Source: Spongiactinospora gelatinilytica (GTDB lineage Bacteria > Actinomycetota > Actinomycetes > Streptosporangiales > Streptosporangiaceae). From it: 51,330 nt of DNA. How positions within the stretch are numbered: position 1 is the first letter of the stretch; each line of letters begins with the position of its first letter. Below, in pieces: positions 48,935 to 51,330 of this stretch. Below the pieces are notes generated by a model. That model made no database searches. It was not told where the DNA came from and was given only the letters and a program-made list of their open reading frames with translations. The stretch spans positions 1-51,330 of the forward strand of contig NZ_POUA01000009.1 of NCBI RefSeq assembly GCF_003236385.1, given 5' to 3'. The position numbers and the translations under genes are program-made.

Positions 48935-49151
48935 CGAGCCGCGAGCGGATGCGGCAGTTTTCTAACACCTTCAGCGGCGGAATCGGCGGGCCACGCGGGG
49001 CGCCGGAGTTTACACTTTGATCATCCGCGCCAGGGGCCGGCTCGGGTCGTCCGCCTGGCCTCTGGTCACGATCAACGCGTTCAGGTCGTCCGGGCCTTCT
49101 CGACATCGCGTCCCGGATCGCCGGGATCGCCGATCTCCTGGGGAGTGCGCC

Positions 49152-50771
49152 GTGCCGCGTCGCCGTACGATCGTGATCGTCTCCGCTACCGCCGTGCTGC
49201 TCGCGGGCGCCGTCGCCGGTGGCGGCTACTACCTGCTGCGTACGCAGGGCACACCGGCCGAGACCGCGCAGCGGTTCGCCCAGGCGTGGCAGCGCGGCGA
49301 CCTGACCGCGATGCGCGCCGAACTCGCCACGCCGGTGCCGGGGTTCAGCCTGGCCTATGACCACCTGGAGAGGTCGCTGGGCGTCCGGTCCACCGCGGTC
49401 CGGGTGACCGGGGTGAGCGAGGGCGAGGACGCGGCCACGGCCAGGTACTCCGCCGCGCACACCCTCCAGGCGGGCGGGCGGTGGGCCTACGACGGATCAC
49501 TGCGGCTGGTGGTCAAGGACCGCCGCTGGAAGGTCCAGTGGACGCACGCGGCCGTGCATCCCGACCTCACGCCCACCACGCGGCCGGCGCTGCGCGCACG
49601 CTGGCCGACCCGGGGCGCGCTGACCGCCGCCGACGGCGAGCGCATCGACGACGGCGACGACGGCGGGTCCATCCGGCAGCTCACCGGCGAACTGGCTCCG
49701 GCGGGCGCCAAGGATCTGGCCGGGCTCGGCGAGAGCTACAAGGTCGGTGACCCGATCGGCAGGGGCGGCCTTCAGGCCACGTTCCAGCGGCGGCTGGCCG
49801 GGGTACCGGCCACCGAGATCGCGCTGGTGGACGCCGGAGGCCAGGCGGTCAAGACGCTCGGCGTCCTCCCCGGTAAGGACGGCGAGTCGGTGCGCACCAC
49901 ACTGGACCTGAAGGTGCAGCGGGCGGCCGTCACCGCAATCCGGGAGGTGGAAAAGCCCGCCGCGATCGTGGCCGTGCGCACGACGACCGGCGAGATCCTC
50001 GCGGTGGTCAACAACGGCTCGTTCAACCGCGCGCTGGACGGTGCCTACGCGCCCGGTTCCACCTTCAAGGTGGTCACCGCGATCGGCCTGCTCGCGGCCG
50101 GGATCACCCCGGCCGAACAGGTGACCTGCCCCAAGAACGTGACGATCGGGGGCCGGGAGTGGCGTAACTCCGAGCACGCCGACTTCGGCGCGCTGTCCTT
50201 CTCAGACGCCTTCGCCTACTCCTGCAACACGACGTTCGCGCCGCTCGCGGTCGAGCGGCTGGGGGCGAGCAAGCTGCTGGAGGTGGCCGCGTCGGTGGGG
50301 TTCAACCAGCCGCTGGACATCGGGGTCCCAGCATCGCGGGCGAACATCCCGCAGCCGGGCGACCAGGCCGAACTGGCCGCGGAGTCGTTCGGCCAAGGCA
50401 AGATCATCGCCAGCCCGCTGGTGATGGCCTCGGTGGCCGCGGCCGTGGCCGACGGCACCTGGCGCCCACCCACCCTGGTCGCCGACATGGAGCGCGAAAC
50501 CGCCCCGAGACCACTGCCCCAGGGGGTCGCCGGGCCGCTGCGGCAGATGATGCGCGCGGTGGTCACCAAGGGCACGGCCAAGGACGCGGGCCTGCCTGAG
50601 GGGACGTACGGCAAGACCGGCACCGCCGAGGTCGGCAACGCACCGGACACGAACGCGTGGTTCATCGGCTTCCGCGGCGATGTGGCCGTGGCGGTGGTCG
50701 TCGAGGGCGGCGGCGGAGGCGGCAAGGCCGCCGCCCCGGTCGCCGCCCGCTTCCTCCGCGCCCTCCCCTGA
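49152..50771 (+). CDS. Penicillin-binding transpeptidase (class B-like, MecA_N domain)
   Basis: 539 residues from GTG 49152 (GGGGAG 7 nt upstream). An N-terminal membrane anchor ('IVIVSATAVLLAGAVAGGG') is followed by an NTF2-like MecA_N domain (about 40-140) and a short linker. The transpeptidase domain contains the active-site S-x-x-K in 'YAPGSTFKVVTAI', S-x-N in 'FAYSCNTTFAPL' and K-T-G in 'YGKTGTAEVG'. It should be anchored outside the cell and cross-link peptidoglycan. Such MecA_N proteins are common in actinomycetes and not necessarily resistance determinants. Confidence 0.94.
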   Translation: MPRRRTIVIVSATAVLLAGAVAGGGYYLLRTQGTPAETAQRFAQAWQRGDLTAMRAELATPVPGFSLAYDHLERSLGVRSTAVRVTGVSEGEDAATARYSAAHTLQAGGRWAYDGSLRLVVKDRRWKVQWTHAAVHPDLTPTTRPALRARWPTRGALTAADGERIDDGDDGGSIRQLTGELAPAGAKDLAGLGESYKVGDPIGRGGLQATFQRRLAGVPATEIALVDAGGQAVKTLGVLPGKDGESVRTTLDLKVQRAAVTAIREVEKPAAIVAVRTTTGEILAVVNNGSFNRALDGAYAPGSTFKVVTAIGLLAAGITPAEQVTCPKNVTIGGREWRNSEHADFGALSFSDAFAYSCNTTFAPLAVERLGASKLLEVAASVGFNQPLDIGVPASRANIPQPGDQAELAAESFGQGKIIASPLVMASVAAAVADGTWRPPTLVADMERETAPRPLPQGVAGPLRQMMRAVVTKGTAKDAGLPEGTYGKTGTAEVGNAPDTNAWFIGFRGDVAVAVVVEGGGGGGKAAAPVAARFLRALP

Positions 50772-50854
50772 CACCGGCCCGCAGAGCGAGCAGGCTCCTT
50801 TCCCGGCAGCGCGATGCGGCCTTGGCGGCGCATGCGTCAGCTCGCCGGCCGTTG

Positions 50855-51230
50855 CCGACGGGCCACCCGCATTGCGAGGCGCCTGCCCCGAGCGTGCAGC
50901 CGATAGCAGTGCCGCTCGGCGGCCAGGCGGGCGCACATCTCCGCGATGCCCTAGAAGCAAGTCGTCAGTACTCCGTTATGGCACCTGTCCCGAGTGCGCA
51001 GCCGAGAGAGGACCGCTCGGCGACCTGTCCCCTGATGCCCTTGGCAGCAGCAGGCCGTCAGTGCCCATTTGAGGGGCCTGCCCCGATCGCGGCGTCGCTC
51101 GGCGTCATGTTAGGCACATCTCCCCGTGATGCCCTTGATCGTGACCGTCAGTACCCCTTTGAGGGGCCTGTCCCAGTGCGCGGCCGATCGCAGGGCGCCA
51201 AGCGGCCTTTGCGGCGCACAACTCAGCGTC
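50855..51230. repeat. Degenerate ~90-bp tandem repeats
   Basis: At least three units follow the PBP gene. The anchor CGTCAGT recurs at 50963, 51056 and 51146 (periods 93 and 90), and an earlier, more diverged unit begins near 50855. Within units, a C-rich strand and G-rich strand can pair around TTTGA (CCCCTTTGAGGGG near 51152), and GCCTGTCCC/GCCTGCCCC recurs. The periods are multiples of three, and one plus-strand frame repeats R-Q-(Y/C)-P-F-E-G-P, but no start or ribosome-binding site supports a gene. No gene is called in 50772-51330. Confidence 0.65.
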
Positions 51231-51254
51231 GCACCCTTTAGGGCGTGCGTCCCG

Positions 51255-51330
51255 GTATGGGGACCACCGCGCTCTGTGGGAGTTCAGCGGGCGGAGAGGG
51301 ACTTCTTCGGTAGCGCGGTGGTCCCCATAC
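51255..51330. repeat. 19-bp perfect inverted repeat at the window end
   Basis: GTATGGGGACCACCGCGCT (51255-51273) and AGCGCGGTGGTCCCCATAC (51312-51330) are exact reverse complements, separated by 38 bp. The right arm ends on the last base of the window. It could be a long hairpin (terminator or RNA), the end of a repeated element, or a contig-end artefact. Confidence 0.7.

Noticed and set aside
50657-51241. 194-codon plus-strand frame covering the tandem repeats
   Set aside because: It begins inside the PBP gene in another frame, has no ribosome-binding site, and its repeat pattern simply reflects repeats whose period is divisible by three.
50855-51330. CRISPR array at the end of the window
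   Set aside because: The repeat units are about 90 bp and degenerate, without uniform short repeats and unique spacers, and no cas gene is present.

Overview
The window is high-GC DNA with strong G/C at codon third positions, frequent GTG starts and typical actinomycete families: ECF sigma/YCII pairs, anti-sigma-type ATPases, CbtAB, DUF3558-like lipoproteins and many TetR, ArsR, AraC and MarR regulators. It is best read as chromosome from a filamentous actinomycete. A Streptosporangiales-type genome (Actinomadura or Nonomuraea-like) is my guess, not something proven here. No tRNA, rRNA, CRISPR array, transposase or phage gene was recognised.

Layout. 0-2.4 kb: the 5' end of a TsaC/Sua5 gene, a STAS + MEDS-ATPase regulatory pair, and a broken Stf0 sulfotransferase. 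2.4-4.0 kb: two head-to-head manganese (yybP-ykoY) riboswitch candidates. One drives a TerC-family exporter; the other faces a 34-residue membrane microprotein. 4.1-6.4 kb: a SulP transporter fused to beta-carbonic anhydrase. 6.8-8.2 kb: DUF1883, a TPR-like protein and a RidA remnant. 8.2-9.9 kb: a cobalamin-riboswitch operon cbtB-cbtA-histidine phosphatase. 11.1-17.8 kb: an arsenic-type region with three ArsR regulators and one intact ArsC. Its Acr3 has lost most of its length, a second ArsC is frameshifted and a flavoprotein is truncated. A TetR/FAD-monooxygenase pair and an ArsO-like flavoprotein lie in the same region.

14-26 kb is rich in gene remnants: TetR pieces, a PEP-utilising mobile domain, ferritin-like, SDR, Cfr/RlmN-like, ABC-F, PLP enzyme, VOC, ECF sigma, methyltransferase and MFS fragments. 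Many abut each other at deletion junctions. A few intact genes (AraC, a histidine phosphatase, a FetB-like permease) are interspersed.

27.1-37.6 kb is the best-organised accessory module. It holds two paralogous metal-binding cupins, two AraC regulators, a complete peptide/nickel-class ABC importer (binding lipoprotein, two permeases, one double ATPase) and an aldehyde dehydrogenase. It looks like uptake and oxidation of an unidentified small molecule. 37.6-45.2 kb carries signalling and housekeeping genes: NTF2-like, GAF-SpoIIE phosphatase, FkbM methyltransferase, a two-component system, a YcaC-like hydrolase, ECF sigma/YCII and a small operon. 45.28-45.44 kb is a strongly structured candidate RNA upstream of an acyltransferase.

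46.2-48.4 kb encodes the most unusual protein, a full-length MerR regulator fused through a nonapeptide-repeat linker to a full-length cytochrome P450. Its P450 half has an altered oxygen-activation motif, and its promoter has the 19-bp spacer typical of MerR autoregulation. The window ends with a MarR regulator, a penicillin-binding transpeptidase, degenerate ~90-bp tandem repeats and a 19-bp perfect inverted repeat at the very last base.
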